Shown here piece after piece: positions 26,467 to 35,193 of a DNA stretch of 38,839 bases. The stretch lies in assembly GCA_964638865.1 (NCBI GenBank), contig CAZXBG010000012.1, positions 1 to 38,839 of the forward strand. Direction: 5' to 3'. The position numbers and the translations under genes are program-made. Positions within the stretch are counted from its first letter, which is position 1. Each line of letters opens with the position of its first letter. The notes beneath the pieces were generated by a model. That model saw only the letters and a list, made by a program, of their open reading frames with translations, searched no databases and was not told the origin of the DNA. Source of the DNA: UBA7236 sp964638865 (GTDB lineage: Bacteria > Bacteroidota > Bacteroidia > Chitinophagales > BACL12).

Positions 26467-27054
26467 TCAATTTTCTGCAGCTGCTTCAATGTTTACAGCA
26501 GATAAAGCCACTTCTGTCAATTTTTCATCAGCAGCCTTCTCTTCGTCCAGTGTTGCTTTCAATAATTCTACCGCATTATCCAAACCTAGCGTTTCAGCAA
26601 ATTGGCGAAGCGTTCCATAAGAAGCGATTTCATAGTGCTCAACTTTTTGACCGGCAGAAATAATACCTGCATCGCACATTGCACCTTCTTCACATTCTTC
26701 CATTATTCCTTCGGCTTCTTTAATTAATCCCGCCATTGCCTCACATTTTTTTGCAGTAGCTTTTTTTCCAATCACTCCAAAAACCTGCTCTACACGTTCA
26801 ATTTGGGTTTTGGTTTCTGTTAAATGATTTTCCAATGCTTCAATCAGCTCCTCTGATGTTGCATTTTTAATCATTTTGGGGATTGCTTTAGTCAAAGCCT
26901 TTTCTGCCCAATAAATGTCCTTTAACTCTTCTTCAAACAATTTCATAAGTTGAGAAGATTGCATTCCCTTTTGGGAATTGCTTTTCGAGGTTCCTTTGGA
27001 ACCAATTTTACTTCCGTTGCTTTTTGAACGGACTGTTGATTTTGAATTTGCCAT
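26467..27054 (-). CDS. YciF/YciE-type ferritin-like stress protein (DUF892)
   Basis: A 195-aa protein with a Lys/Ser/Gly-rich disordered N-terminus (1-30) and a four-helix ferritin-like DUF892 domain (about 33-190). Landmarks are LFEEELKDIYWAEKAL, HLTETKTQIERVEQVF, AGLIKEAEGIMEE, KVEHYEIASYGTLRQFAETL and LDEEKAADEKL. Glu/His residues at the helix positions fit a di-iron or structural ferritin-like core. Family members are induced by osmotic or oxidative stress; the exact reaction is not known. Monocistronic, with a terminator just downstream. Confidence 0.88.
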   Translation of the reverse strand: MANSKSTVRSKSNGSKIGSKGTSKSNSQKGMQSSQLMKLFEEELKDIYWAEKALTKAIPKMIKNATSEELIEALENHLTETKTQIERVEQVFGVIGKKATAKKCEAMAGLIKEAEGIMEECEEGAMCDAGIISAGQKVEHYEIASYGTLRQFAETLGLDNAVELLKATLDEEKAADEKLTEVALSAVNIEAAAEN

Positions 27055-27768
27055 AGTTTTGTTTTTATTGTTTAAAATTATTTTTCTATTTCCAACTTTT
27101 GTAAAAATTTCTTTATTCTGTTAAAATCAGCATTTATTATTTATCGTTTTTTATTTTAAATTTTTTACTTTTTAGACAATAAAATTAGAATTACTGCATC
27201 TCAACATACCATTAATCGGAGCTGGAGCTGCATCAATTTCTTTTTTCGTTGAATTAGTTATCGTAAATATTAGTCAACATTTATGCCACATGAATATTAA
27301 GGTTTGTATAATAAGATTATGGATATTTTGGGGAAAATATTACACATTTAAACTTGTATTAGTGGAAATTAATTCCAGTCAATAATAATGACTTGATAAA
27401 ATATTCGTGAAAAATTTTATGTTAATTTTGATGTGTAGAAATGAATATATTTATTCCCTAAGAATTGAATACAGCGTTGTCCTACAACCATCATCTTGTT
27501 TTTTTACTTAAAATTATTTTGCGATTAATTACAGTAAAAACATAAAGCGTTCATGTACTGATTCAGGTGGTGATTTGAAAAATTTCGAACCAATCAGCAG
27601 ATTATTATCTAATTGTCTTTCAACAAAAGGAATCAACATCTTGTCGATGGAGGAATTTGTTTTAATGGGCAGCGCAGATCATTTTTTTCTTATAAAGTTT
27701 GTTGAAAAATGACATACTTGATTATCGTTCTACAATCAGATAAACAATTTTATTTTTCTTATCAGTAT
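27055..27768. other. Gene-poor stretch of about 700 bp
   Basis: Mostly AT-rich sequence. The only coding-like signal is a minus-strand open frame of about 50 codons at 27531-27680 (MLIPFVERQLDNN, then FKSPPESVHERFMFLL) with no start codon and a stop just upstream in a run of A. It could be the 3' end of a decayed gene, perhaps regulator-like, but I do not recognise it. Confidence 0.35.
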
Positions 27769-29192
27769 TTACAATGTAATATCTTGTCTTTTTGCTAAAG
27801 GTTGCTTTAAAAAAAAGTGCCTTTCGCCGTTCATACCCGCATCTGAATCCAGATATTCAAGAGATTTAAACTCACCCAATTGTTGGGTTCTTTGTTCAAG
27901 AGTTCTTAATGTATGCTTTAGAAGTGCAAAATATGCAGAAGTAAATGCGGTACTATCAACATTTTCCTTCGTCAGATTACCAATAACATTTTGCAAATAA
28001 TTAGTTTGTTGCGTATCGGGATCTTTCCTAGATTGCATTAAATAAAATGAACTGTTAGTAACATAGTAACTTGCAATTTTCGATGCAATTACATCGGGAT
28101 CGTAATCGGTTAGCTCGTCAGACAGATTAGAAAAATAAATTACTGTTAAGCTGTCATCATGCAAACGGAAAATTGAAGTGCCTGTATAACCAGCATGATA
28201 CACTCTTTTATGCCCTCTGAATTGATGTAATACCCAACCATATCCGTAGGAATTATCAGCAGCAGCAAGGTATGATTATCCACTAAATTACTAACCTGTC
28301 TTCCGTCATTAAGAATAAAAGGTGTCCACATTAAATCATAAGACGATTGTTTTAATAGTTTGTTATAGGTTATGGCATTGTCCCATTTGGCAAAATCTAG
28401 TACACTTGTTCCTATATCATTATAAAGCGGTCCAAAATCAACATATCTGTAAGTATTTACAATTACAGATTTATCTTCCGACTTCCAATAGGCAGTTGCC
28501 TTTTCATTTATAACTTTAAATGGATTGATGGTAGCAGTGTGCGTCATTTCAAGTGGTTCGAGCATTTTAGTTTTAAGAAATTCGCTGTAGGACATTCCGC
28601 TCACTTTCTCCACTATCAATTGCAACAAGAAAAAGTTTGCATCGCTGTAAACCCAACCTTCGCCAGTTTCAAATTCAAGGGTTTGTTTTTTAATATGTGC
28701 AAATAGTTCTTCTGTTGTGTATTCAATTAGCACCCGATCATTTATTTTTTCAGATACCTCATCGGATAAACCCGATGTATGCGACAATAAATTTTTGATG
28801 GCAATTGTTTTCCAAAAATCAGGAATGGAATCAAAATAAATGTCAAGCGTGTTTTCCAGTTTAAGTTTCCCCTGTTCATAGAGCATCATTATAGCCGTTG
28901 CCGTAATTTGTTTGTCGATTGAAGCAATTGCAAATATGCTTGTGGGTGTTGCAGGAACCTTATTGTCAAGATTGATATATCCAAAACCACTTGCTTTAAT
29001 GATCTGGCCTTTACTGATTACCGCTACCGCTATTCCTGGAATATTGTATTTGGTTTGTTGTTCGCGAATAAAAGTATTGACCAAAGAGTCAGTTGAAACT
29101 AATTGAGCATTTGTGTTGGTGGTTTGAATCAGCACAAAGACCAGTATGAAAATCATATATCTCAATAGCATTCTGCTTTTATACTTTGTCAT
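27769..29192 (-). pseudogene. Serine hydrolase (beta-lactamase/PBP-like), frameshifted
   Basis: Two overlapping frames (28146-29192, 348 aa; 27769-28203, 144 aa) make one class C beta-lactamase-like hydrolase of about 474 codons. The first frame has a signal peptide (cleaved near NTNAQ), the catalytic SIDK (Ser91/Lys94) and YSD (181-183). The second frame has the third motif HAGYTG and a C-terminal extension. Read through the junction, the second frame gives AAADNSYGYGWVLHQFRG, exactly the expected link. The shift lies between about 28250 and 28275, at a CAG-type triplet run (28257-28267). The family includes peptidases and esterases of the periplasm or cell surface. A single sequencing error would give the same picture. 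Confidence 0.8.
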
Positions 29193-29347
29193 AGTGAAAA
29201 TATTTGATGTTAGCTATGTCGGTCAACTGGAGCCACAAGGTTGTAGATAATGTCAAAGTGTGAAAACGCTTTTGCAAAACAACCATCATCAAACCTACCA
29301 AATAAAAAAAAGATTCAGTTTAAGCATATCCTAACAAATACGTAATC

Positions 29348-31057
29348 TCAATTCCGAATAATTTTTTTAATCACTGAACTTCCATTTTCCATGGTAATTT
29401 TAATAAAATAGATACCTGATGGCAGGTTGGAAATATTCATCGGGCTTGCATCAGAAAAAATATTTGTATTAAATAAAACTGCACCAATTGCATTACAAAT
29501 CTCCACATTGCTGATATCATTAATTCCTGTAATAATAAATTCTCCGTTTGTTGGATTGGGCACAATTGTAATTTGATCGTAGGATATTCCGGTTATGTTT
29601 GTTATGGCTCCCAAATCAGGAAGTATATGACTATAATAAACATCTTCTTCCCCATTTAATGTATTTGCCCAGGCCAGAAATGCACCTGTTTCATCGGAGA
29701 TCATATCAAAATAATCACCCATTTTATCCTGATTCGGATAACCCAGATGCGGATCAAATACCTCTGATAATTTTTCATTTACCGACCATGTCTCACCCTG
29801 ATCTAATGAATAAGAATAATACAATGCTGATATCTCTGAACCTGCCGGCGCCTCACGGTTATCGAGCCAAACAGCATCAATTCTTCCGTTGGGTGCAACC
29901 GACATGGTGCCAAGCCATTGTGTTTTTGTAGGAGATGTGTCATCATTAATCTTTATAGGATCGCTCCATGTTGATCCACCATCACTACTTTTTGAAAACA
30001 TAACATCTCCATTATCCGATCCGGTTACTCTCGCGAGAGAAGCCAACACATAAACATTTCCTTCGCCAGGTCCGCCGGAACGATCAACATCTATATTCGC
30101 CTGACCTAATAACCCGTCAGGGTTCACATCTTCACCTATTGAGATATATCCATCCATATATACCTCAACCGGTGTTTCCCAATTAATAACGGAACCGGGT
30201 GCGCTCACATTTACTGATTTTATTACCTCCAATCCATCTTCGGCATCGCCGGCACTCACAATATATAATTCACCTGCATTATTAATTGTCATATTTCCAA
30301 AATACGGATCACCATTAATTTCAATACAATCTTCATAACTCAAATTATTATCTTCTGAGCGGGTAAACGAGCCGGGCAAACACGAACTGCTGGAAACCGA
30401 CCAGAATGCATAAATATTTCCGCTTCCTTCACCGGCCGTGCGATCAATTGCCATCCATTGTTTATCTCCACCACCTGCATCAGTTCCGTCGTTCCATGCA
30501 GCACCACCATCTCCGCTTTGATATACTTTACAAAAAAATTCAGGATAAGGAGTGAGACTATTGTAATAAAAATTCCCTTGCAAGTCATAATCCAACACCG
30601 GATCAGAACGAAAAACACCAGGGTCAATTACGCCCGGAAATGTCCAGCTCAATCCCGCATCCGCCGAATAACTCCATCCCGCTTGCCGGAAATTACTCGC
30701 CACATTATCAAACTGCCTCCATCCGATCACCATAGCATCAGGATTCAGGGGATTGAGTGCCAGTCCCGGTTCATTCGCAGCATCACCCAAAATATTATTA
30801 CCTGCTCCATCCACATTTACTTGTGCTGTATAAATACTGGTGCCGGTTAATTTAGCTGACGTATTCTGACTGAACTGAAATGGCGGTGATGTTTTTTTAT
30901 TTTGCCATGCATTGGGCAGATACGGATCATCAATGGTCTCAAGCTCCATCAGCGGCCTTTTGCTTTCCGGAAATGCAGGTTGTTGTCCCGCAGCGATTAC
31001 AGGATTAAAAATGCCTGCGCACAGCAGGGTCATAATGTAAAAATGTTTGTTTTTCAT
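29348..31057 (-). CDS. Secreted BNR/sialidase-fold repeat protein with T9SS tail
   Basis: About 569 aa from the Met at 31057 (MKNKHFYIM), which begins a proper signal peptide (cleavage near IAAGQQ); the open frame extends 20 codons upstream. Asp-box/BNR-like repeats are visible: SADAGLSWTF, SSDGGSTWSD and SLDQGETWSV, on what is probably a six-bladed beta-propeller. The last about 80 residues are a type IX sorting domain (IVPNPTNGEF, LPSGIYFIKI, KKIIRN). It should be exported and anchored on or released from the cell surface. Enzymatic sialidase residues are not evident, so binding or a structural role is as likely. Single gene. Confidence 0.85.
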   Translation of the reverse strand: MKNKHFYIMTLLCAGIFNPVIAAGQQPAFPESKRPLMELETIDDPYLPNAWQNKKTSPPFQFSQNTSAKLTGTSIYTAQVNVDGAGNNILGDAANEPGLALNPLNPDAMVIGWRQFDNVASNFRQAGWSYSADAGLSWTFPGVIDPGVFRSDPVLDYDLQGNFYYNSLTPYPEFFCKVYQSGDGGAAWNDGTDAGGGDKQWMAIDRTAGEGSGNIYAFWSVSSSSCLPGSFTRSEDNNLSYEDCIEINGDPYFGNMTINNAGELYIVSAGDAEDGLEVIKSVNVSAPGSVINWETPVEVYMDGYISIGEDVNPDGLLGQANIDVDRSGGPGEGNVYVLASLARVTGSDNGDVMFSKSSDGGSTWSDPIKINDDTSPTKTQWLGTMSVAPNGRIDAVWLDNREAPAGSEISALYYSYSLDQGETWSVNEKLSEVFDPHLGYPNQDKMGDYFDMISDETGAFLAWANTLNGEEDVYYSHILPDLGAITNITGISYDQITIVPNPTNGEFIITGINDISNVEICNAIGAVLFNTNIFSDASPMNISNLPSGIYFIKITMENGSSVIKKIIRN

Positions 31058-31204
31058 AGGTAGGATTTTAGTAAAATTGGAATTACTAAGGTAATACTTT
31101 TCATCAAATTGCATCACAAGGAGGATTCAAACTATGATTCGCTTTTAAATTCGGTAATACCTTACGATGGGCGGTCTATTCATTTCAAAAGTTTATTCTA
31201 AGAA

Positions 31205-31300
31205 TTGCACTTTCTTTAACCACACTCCCGTTAGCTATCGGATGTGTGCGAAGCACGAAATTTCGCCTATTGCAAATATGCTGTTGAGAATTTGGCGTTC
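31205..31300 (-). repeat. Folded intergenic element after the antitoxin remnant
   Basis: On the minus strand this directly follows the antitoxin stop and contains CGAAATTTCG and GTGCTTCGCAC inverted repeats and a GATAGCTAACGGGAG end. It resembles in layout, less in sequence, the folded repeats at 32250 and 1149. Confidence 0.3.
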
Positions 31301-31307
31301 TTTTCTG

Positions 31308-31620
31308 TTAAAGGAGTTTAACAAAATTGTCTTCAAGTTTAACATTAAAATTAATCTCTGCTTTTAATGCTTTAAACGCTTTTAAAATAGTGCCAATTGT
31401 CGCACTGTTAGCACTATTTTCAAGTTTCGATATTTGAGCTTTTTGCACACCCACAAGTCGTCCAAGTTATTCTTGAGTTAAATGTCGTACTTGTCTTGCT
31501 GTTTTAATCATCTTTCCTAAAATGTCACATACCAAGTTCATACTCGTATTCATCACGATCAGTTGTTCCAATTTTTCCGATGTACTTGTCCTTCATTTCG
31601 ACAAGCGAATAAGTCTTGAT
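31308..31620 (-). pseudogene. XRE-family antitoxin (HigA-like) remnant
   Basis: Reading the minus strand across lesions gives IKTYSLVEMKDKYIGKIG, then DRDEYEYELGM, a one-base shift, DILGKMIKTARQVRHLTQE, an in-frame TAA, LGRLVGVQKAQISKLEN, and INFNVKLEDNFVKLL. That is a complete HigA/XRE antitoxin with its DNA-binding helix-turn-helix (LTQExLGRLVGVQKAQISKLE). The lesions are a frameshift near 31533, a stop in the HTH, and an apparent ATG-to-ATA change at the old start. The matching toxin remnant lies just upstream. It is clearly non-functional. Confidence 0.75.
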
Positions 31621-31639
31621 TTTTTTAGTTGCTATATGA

Positions 31640-31755
31640 TTACCTTTTCTGTTTGTTATTGAAATATTTGACCTTAAGTTTAATTGCCCGTTCAATTTCT
31701 TTTGCCGGCACTTTGACAACTTTTTTTATGAAACCGTGGGTCGCCAGTGCGTTTT
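31640..31755 (-). pseudogene. HigB-type toxin (Gp49 family) C-terminal remnant
   Basis: A minus-strand frame reads ALATHGFIKKVVKVPAKEIE and then RAIKLKVKYFNNKQKR before a TAA. This is the C-terminus of phage-derived Gp49-like HigB mRNA interferases (THGFxKKTxKxPxxEIxxA pattern). The N-terminal two thirds are missing; the frame stops where the IS fossil begins at about 31749. Followed directly by the HigA-like antitoxin remnant, the usual higBA order. Confidence 0.65.
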
Positions 31756-32035
31756 GTGGATGGATTTGTGGAGCATCCTGAGATGGATAAGTTAAATTTT
31801 ATTGTTGCACAATTAAACCGCAGTTGACTACTTCCCCTTAAAAACCCACCTGCCATCGTCGCTAAAAATTGCGAATGGAAAACAATAACAAAAGATAAAT
31901 TGGGTTACGATGTAGATGCTTACCCTTGCTGTAAAACAAGACAAATGATACGCATACTTTCTTTTGAAGCAAATGCACCATCGGGATTTATTTCGCTAAA
32001 AATAAAGTTGATTAAAAGTAATTCAAATTAAAATT
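31745..32035 (+). mobile_element. Fossil 3 of an IS1182-like element (internal deletion form)
   Basis: The plus strand reads RFVDGFVEHPEMDKLNFIVA and then QLNRS and a stop, followed by LKNPP and a frame with KDKLGYDVDAYPCCKTRQMI. The first part is the IS1182-type N-terminal region. The same two pieces, in the same order and spacing, recur at 33.3-33.5 kb, which suggests an internally deleted, perhaps non-autonomous element. Its left edge cuts the HigB toxin remnant. The origin of the second piece is not recognised. Confidence 0.45.
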
Positions 32036-32249
32036 GGTCGCTGCAAACGCGAACAGTTAAACTATTGCCACTTCGATAAAAAAATAGTAATTTTCTCATT
32101 AAAAAACAAAATAATTATACACGAAAAATATTTTTTTATGTCTTGGAACCAACTTGGATAAAAAATAAGTTTGATCTCTTGCATCAGATATTACTGTATA
32201 TTACATCAAAACTATTCGTACTCCATACATCCGTTCTTTTTACACGCGG
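32036..32249. other. Intergenic, nothing recognised
   Basis: About 210 bp of AT-rich DNA between IS fossil 3 and the folded repeat. No open frame, promoter pattern or strong hairpin stands out. Confidence 0.4.
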
Positions 32250-32331
32250 GGCTAACGAAACTTCTTTCAACACTGGATTAAAGTGAATCTTGGTGCAACA
32301 CGAAGCTGCGTTTAATCTTTATATGTTGGGC
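32250..32331 (-). repeat. Folded repeat, copy 2 (attC-like)
   Basis: Ends six bases from the stop codon of the 49-aa gene. It has GGCTAAC (32250-32256) and GTTGGGC (32325-32331, fitting the attC R' consensus GTTRRRY) at its ends, a perfect inner stem GATTAAA (32276-32282) / TTTAATC (32311-32317) and an apical hairpin CTTGGTG-CAA-CACGAAG (32289-32305) with one mismatch. It aligns with 1149-1248. The position after a small gene and the fold are cassette-like; the outer arms pair imperfectly. Confidence 0.4.
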
Positions 32332-32337
32332 GAAGTT

Positions 32338-32487
32338 CTACGGTTTTACTCGTGTAATTTTGTCATCTTTTAAAACTACAAGCTCTGTATTCATTCGCTT
32401 TTTAAATTCTATTAATTTTTCATAAACCTTATCCATTCCCTTTAGAATTTTGGTTTGATTTGAAGTTCGTTTAAACTGTTTCATCAT
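32338..32487 (-). CDS. Small protein, 49 aa, partner of the zeta-like toxin
   Basis: ATG at 32485-32487 (a second Met follows at once) opens 49 codons ending KDDKITRVKP and a TAG. It overlaps the 3' end of the zeta-like gene by 17 bp, as in a two-gene operon. The body is a charged helix (QTKILKGMDKVYEKLIEFKK) followed by a short strand-like tail (TELVVLKDDKI). Small proteins of this form commonly accompany zeta-type kinases in Bacteroidota, so antitoxin is a reasonable guess. Directly followed by the folded repeat at 32250-32331. Confidence 0.6.
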   Translation of the reverse strand: MMKQFKRTSNQTKILKGMDKVYEKLIEFKKRMNTELVVLKDDKITRVKP

Positions 32488-33054
32488 AATAATTTTTAAG
32501 TTTATCAAATTTTAATTGATTCAAAATATCTATCTCTGAATCGAAGGTTTTTTCTGCAATTAAATCATGTTTACCTTCTGAGTTGTCAAAAATCATAACT
32601 TCATCAACAATTGAAAGATAAATTTCAAAAAGATTTTTGATGCCATTTATATAACTACGTTTTATCACATCAGTTTCGATATTATGTCCCCCTTCAACAA
32701 CTCTGGTTTTTACTCTTTCAATTGCTAATTCTACATTTTGCAACCAAAAAAATAAAAGAGTAACATTATAATTTTTGCTTTTGCTTGCATAATTTTAGTT
32801 TTATAGCTCTTTGTTGCTAAAGTAGTTTCGAAAGCAAAATTTTTCTCACTTTCAAGAAGCTCGTTTATTCTTTTAAGCATAATTCTTCCAGCTTCAAATG
32901 AAACTTTTTCAGGTTGAAAAGGAGACAATCCTTTTGCTATTTCGTCAGCATTTACAAATTCTTTACAATTAAGAATTTCAGGTAAGATGGTAAAGGAAGC
33001 TGTTGTTTTTCCCGCCCCATTACAACCTGCAATTACGTAAAGATTCTTTTTCAT
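32471..33054 (-). pseudogene. Zeta toxin-like P-loop kinase, frameshifted in an A-run
   Basis: Two frames (32731-33054, 107 aa; 32471-32743, 90 aa) join into a zeta-toxin-like AAA/P-loop protein of 194 aa. The first half has Walker A GCNGAGKTT (residues about 10-18), VNADEIAKGLSP and FAFETTLAT, typical of zeta/PezT-like kinases. The second half gives NVTLLFFWLQNVELAIERVK, VVEGGHNI and KNLFEIYLSIVDEVMIFDNS. Adding one A to the five-A run (32772-32776) restores a single frame through KNYNVTLLFFWLQ. Zeta toxins phosphorylate UDP-sugars or other nucleotides. Inactive as written, unless the run slips or the base is a sequencing error. Confidence 0.75.
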
Positions 33055-33117
33055 TGTTCAAAGATAAACAAAATGGAAATTCAACGATAGCTTTTTCTCG
33101 AGTAGTTGAGCATTTCG

Positions 33118-33540
33118 CCCGACGTCAGACTCAATAGTCATCGGGTGTGAAAAAACTCCTTCCTCCATTGCAGCAAACTCAAAACTACCAATAAACTCAA
33201 AAAGTTGTACTACCTTTCAAAAAAATTAAATACATGGAGTGCATTACTCCTCAAAACCGCCAACAGATAACCTTTGGGAGCATTGATGAAAAAATAGGGA
33301 CGGAGAATCTTGCTCGTTTTGTGGATGCCTTTGTAGAGCATTTGGAGTTGGAGAAATTAAAATTTATTGTTGAACTATTAAAACCGGAGCTGAATACTCT
33401 CTCTTAAAAATCCACCTGAAAACGCCACTCAAAATTGAGGATTGAAAGCAATTTATAAAAGGCAATAACTACAGGCGTATTAGATGCTTCTGGTTTAAAT
33501 GAGAAATTAAGAGGGTTGTATAATAGGCAGGGCAAATTAT
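33118..33540 (+). mobile_element. Fossil 4 of an IS1182-like element (internal deletion form)
   Basis: ATG at 33234 opens 57 codons: MECITPQNRQQITFGSIDEK, IGTENLARFVDAFVEHLELE and KLKFIVELLKPELNTLS, then a stop. This is the intact N-terminus of an IS1182-type transposase. It is followed by a stretch parallel to fossil 3 (LKIHLKTPLKIED, then decayed). A strong hairpin, CCCGA (33118-33122) / TCGGG (33141-33145) with an inner GACT/AGTC stem, lies about 90 bp upstream and could be the element end. Only the first 10-15 percent of a transposase is present. Confidence 0.55.
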
Positions 33541-33548
33541 TAACCATC

Positions 33549-34007
33549 TTATTTATTTACAATTAAAATGACGCTTATTGCATATAATGCAATTATATAA
33601 AAAGCATAAAATCCCCAACCTTGAAAACCGGTAAAAATGCTTTGCTCAAACTCCTTTTTCCAATGGTCTGGAAATATTTTAGATGCATCAATTTTCCACT
33701 CAAAAATTTTCATTTTAATTTGAAGTTTTTTTTGAATGTTTCTATAGTCTATATAATTGAGATGCTGCCTTACAATAATACAAATTGTCCAAAAGCTAAA
33801 AACGGTAATAATGAAAACAATTATAGCTTTTATAAGACATGTGAATTCAAATTTAACTTCATCAATTTGCATTAAACCAATTAATGCCAAATAAATTGCT
33901 GATGCAAATGCCATAATTTTAAATGGCCAATCTCTGCTTCTGTTCAATTCGTCATAAACTTTTTCATACATAAATTTTTCATTTTCAAAATTTGTCGGAT
34001 CGCTCAT
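33549..34007 (-). CDS. Small membrane protein, 152 aa, unknown
   Basis: An acidic, charged N-terminus (NFENEKFMYEKVYDELNRSR), three predicted membrane helices (about 30-47, 59-79 and 131-150) and a basic cytoplasmic or periplasmic loop of about 50 residues (YIDYRNIQKKLQIKMK). No family I can name. The helix spacing, two close helices then a loop and a third, is like small sensor membrane proteins found with nucleotide-signalling or defence modules, but no such partner gene is adjacent. The gene is isolated between the IS fossil and the GIY-YIG pseudogene. Confidence 0.6.
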   Translation of the reverse strand: MSDPTNFENEKFMYEKVYDELNRSRDWPFKIMAFASAIYLALIGLMQIDEVKFEFTCLIKAIIVFIITVFSFWTICIIVRQHLNYIDYRNIQKKLQIKMKIFEWKIDASKIFPDHWKKEFEQSIFTGFQGWGFYAFYIIALYAISVILIVNK

Positions 34008-34120
34008 ATTGTCATTTTTATTATATTAATAATTACACTTTCAAAATCCTTTTATTACAATTGATAACTGTATTTGAAACTCGGAAACCAGGCATTTGGG
34101 TATAAGTTGTGAGGCCTTCA

Positions 34121-34981
34121 TTAGTTGATTGATTTGTCATTTGTTTCAAATTCTTTAAGTGTCACACCTGTAGAAAGCTTCCATTCAGTAAGTCCGTTTG
34201 CATTGCGTCCTAAAACTATAGATGCAGCTATCGAAGGACTGCTAAAAATATAATCTTCAGAGAATTCAAAATATTCGCCCTTGTTAATGATCACTCCTTC
34301 ATCAATTAGTTTTTGGCGAAGAGTTACAAAATTTTGAGTCATGGAAATAACTGTGGAACCAGCCGCTTTTGAACTTTTCAATACTACAAATCCATCTGAT
34401 GTTGGTTCCCCTTGCCCTTCAGCGCCACGATTTGCTTTAATAAAAAAAATTTCTTGTTTTTTCTTAGGCTTAAATTCTCGCTTTTCGTCAAACACTTTGT
34501 GTCCTAAAGTATTTACAAGCATTTTTATATAATCAATAAATTCTTCCAGCTCAGCTCTATCTGATGCAGAAATGGAGGACTGAGTCGGAATTAAAGAATT
34601 GTCAATCTTATAACGACTTGTTGATTTAGCAATGTCGTGAAGTCTATTTTCTAAATATTTAATGTGGGCTTTATTTAAATTTTCGTCTTTGCTAATAAAT
34701 ACAATTGCTTCATTCCAAAAGTCTTTTGAAGTCAATTGTTGGTTAAGTCGCTTTAATATTGATTCGGCTTCTCCAATATACACTTGATCCTTTCCGTCTT
34801 CGTCTTTTCCAAAAAGCAAATAAACTCCTGTACTAATTAAGTCTTCACGATCGGTGCAGTCCTTGATTTTAATTCTTGGGATTTTATATGCTTTTCCTTA
34901 CCAGTTGGAAAGTTCACAGCTCATTCTTCCATTTGGGTCGCCATCAATAAGGAATATTTTTATAGTCTTACCGAATTTCAT
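34121..34981 (-). pseudogene. GIY-YIG nuclease with DUF4357, broken by a stop at codon 28
   Basis: From ATG at 34981 the frame reads TIKIFLIDGDPNGRMSCELS then NW, a TAA at 34898-34900, and GKAYKIPRIKIKDCTDRED, STGVYLLFG and VYIGEAESILKRLNQQL without any frame change. The GVY and YIG halves of the nuclease motif are separated as expected. A DUF4357-type C-terminal region follows (about residues 180-280, with SSPSIAASIVLGRNANGLTE). The remaining open part (34121-34819, 232 aa) starts inside the nuclease motif and would lack GVY. Total 286 codons, the normal length. The family cuts DNA in repair, restriction or mobile-element contexts. Probably inactive. Confidence 0.8.
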
Positions 34982-35193
34982 TTTTTGGTATCTTTAATTT
35001 TACAATGAGCCAACATTTATTTTTTCTCACAACTCTACCGCAATTATACAACTTAAAATTAAGGCATAACCTCTATTCAGTATTTTTTTAATCGAATATC
35101 TCCTTAAACACACCACCCTTTTCCAATCAAAAACATTACACCCTCCGTTTTGCAATTTTTGAATAGCCCAGAAAAAATTGCGCGGTCCATTTC
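34982..35193. other. Intergenic, nothing recognised
   Basis: About 210 bp of AT-rich DNA between the GIY-YIG pseudogene start and the structured RNA. No frame or regulatory pattern is clear. Confidence 0.4.

Noticed and set aside
31205..33545. A true integron cassette array
   Set aside because: No integrase is in the window, the repeats are not found after every gene in the region, and the outer arms pair poorly; kept only as a hypothesis.
34898..34900. TAA recoding (stop read as amino acid)
   Set aside because: TAA ends many other intact genes in this window and there is no recoding element visible, so a nonsense mutation is simpler.
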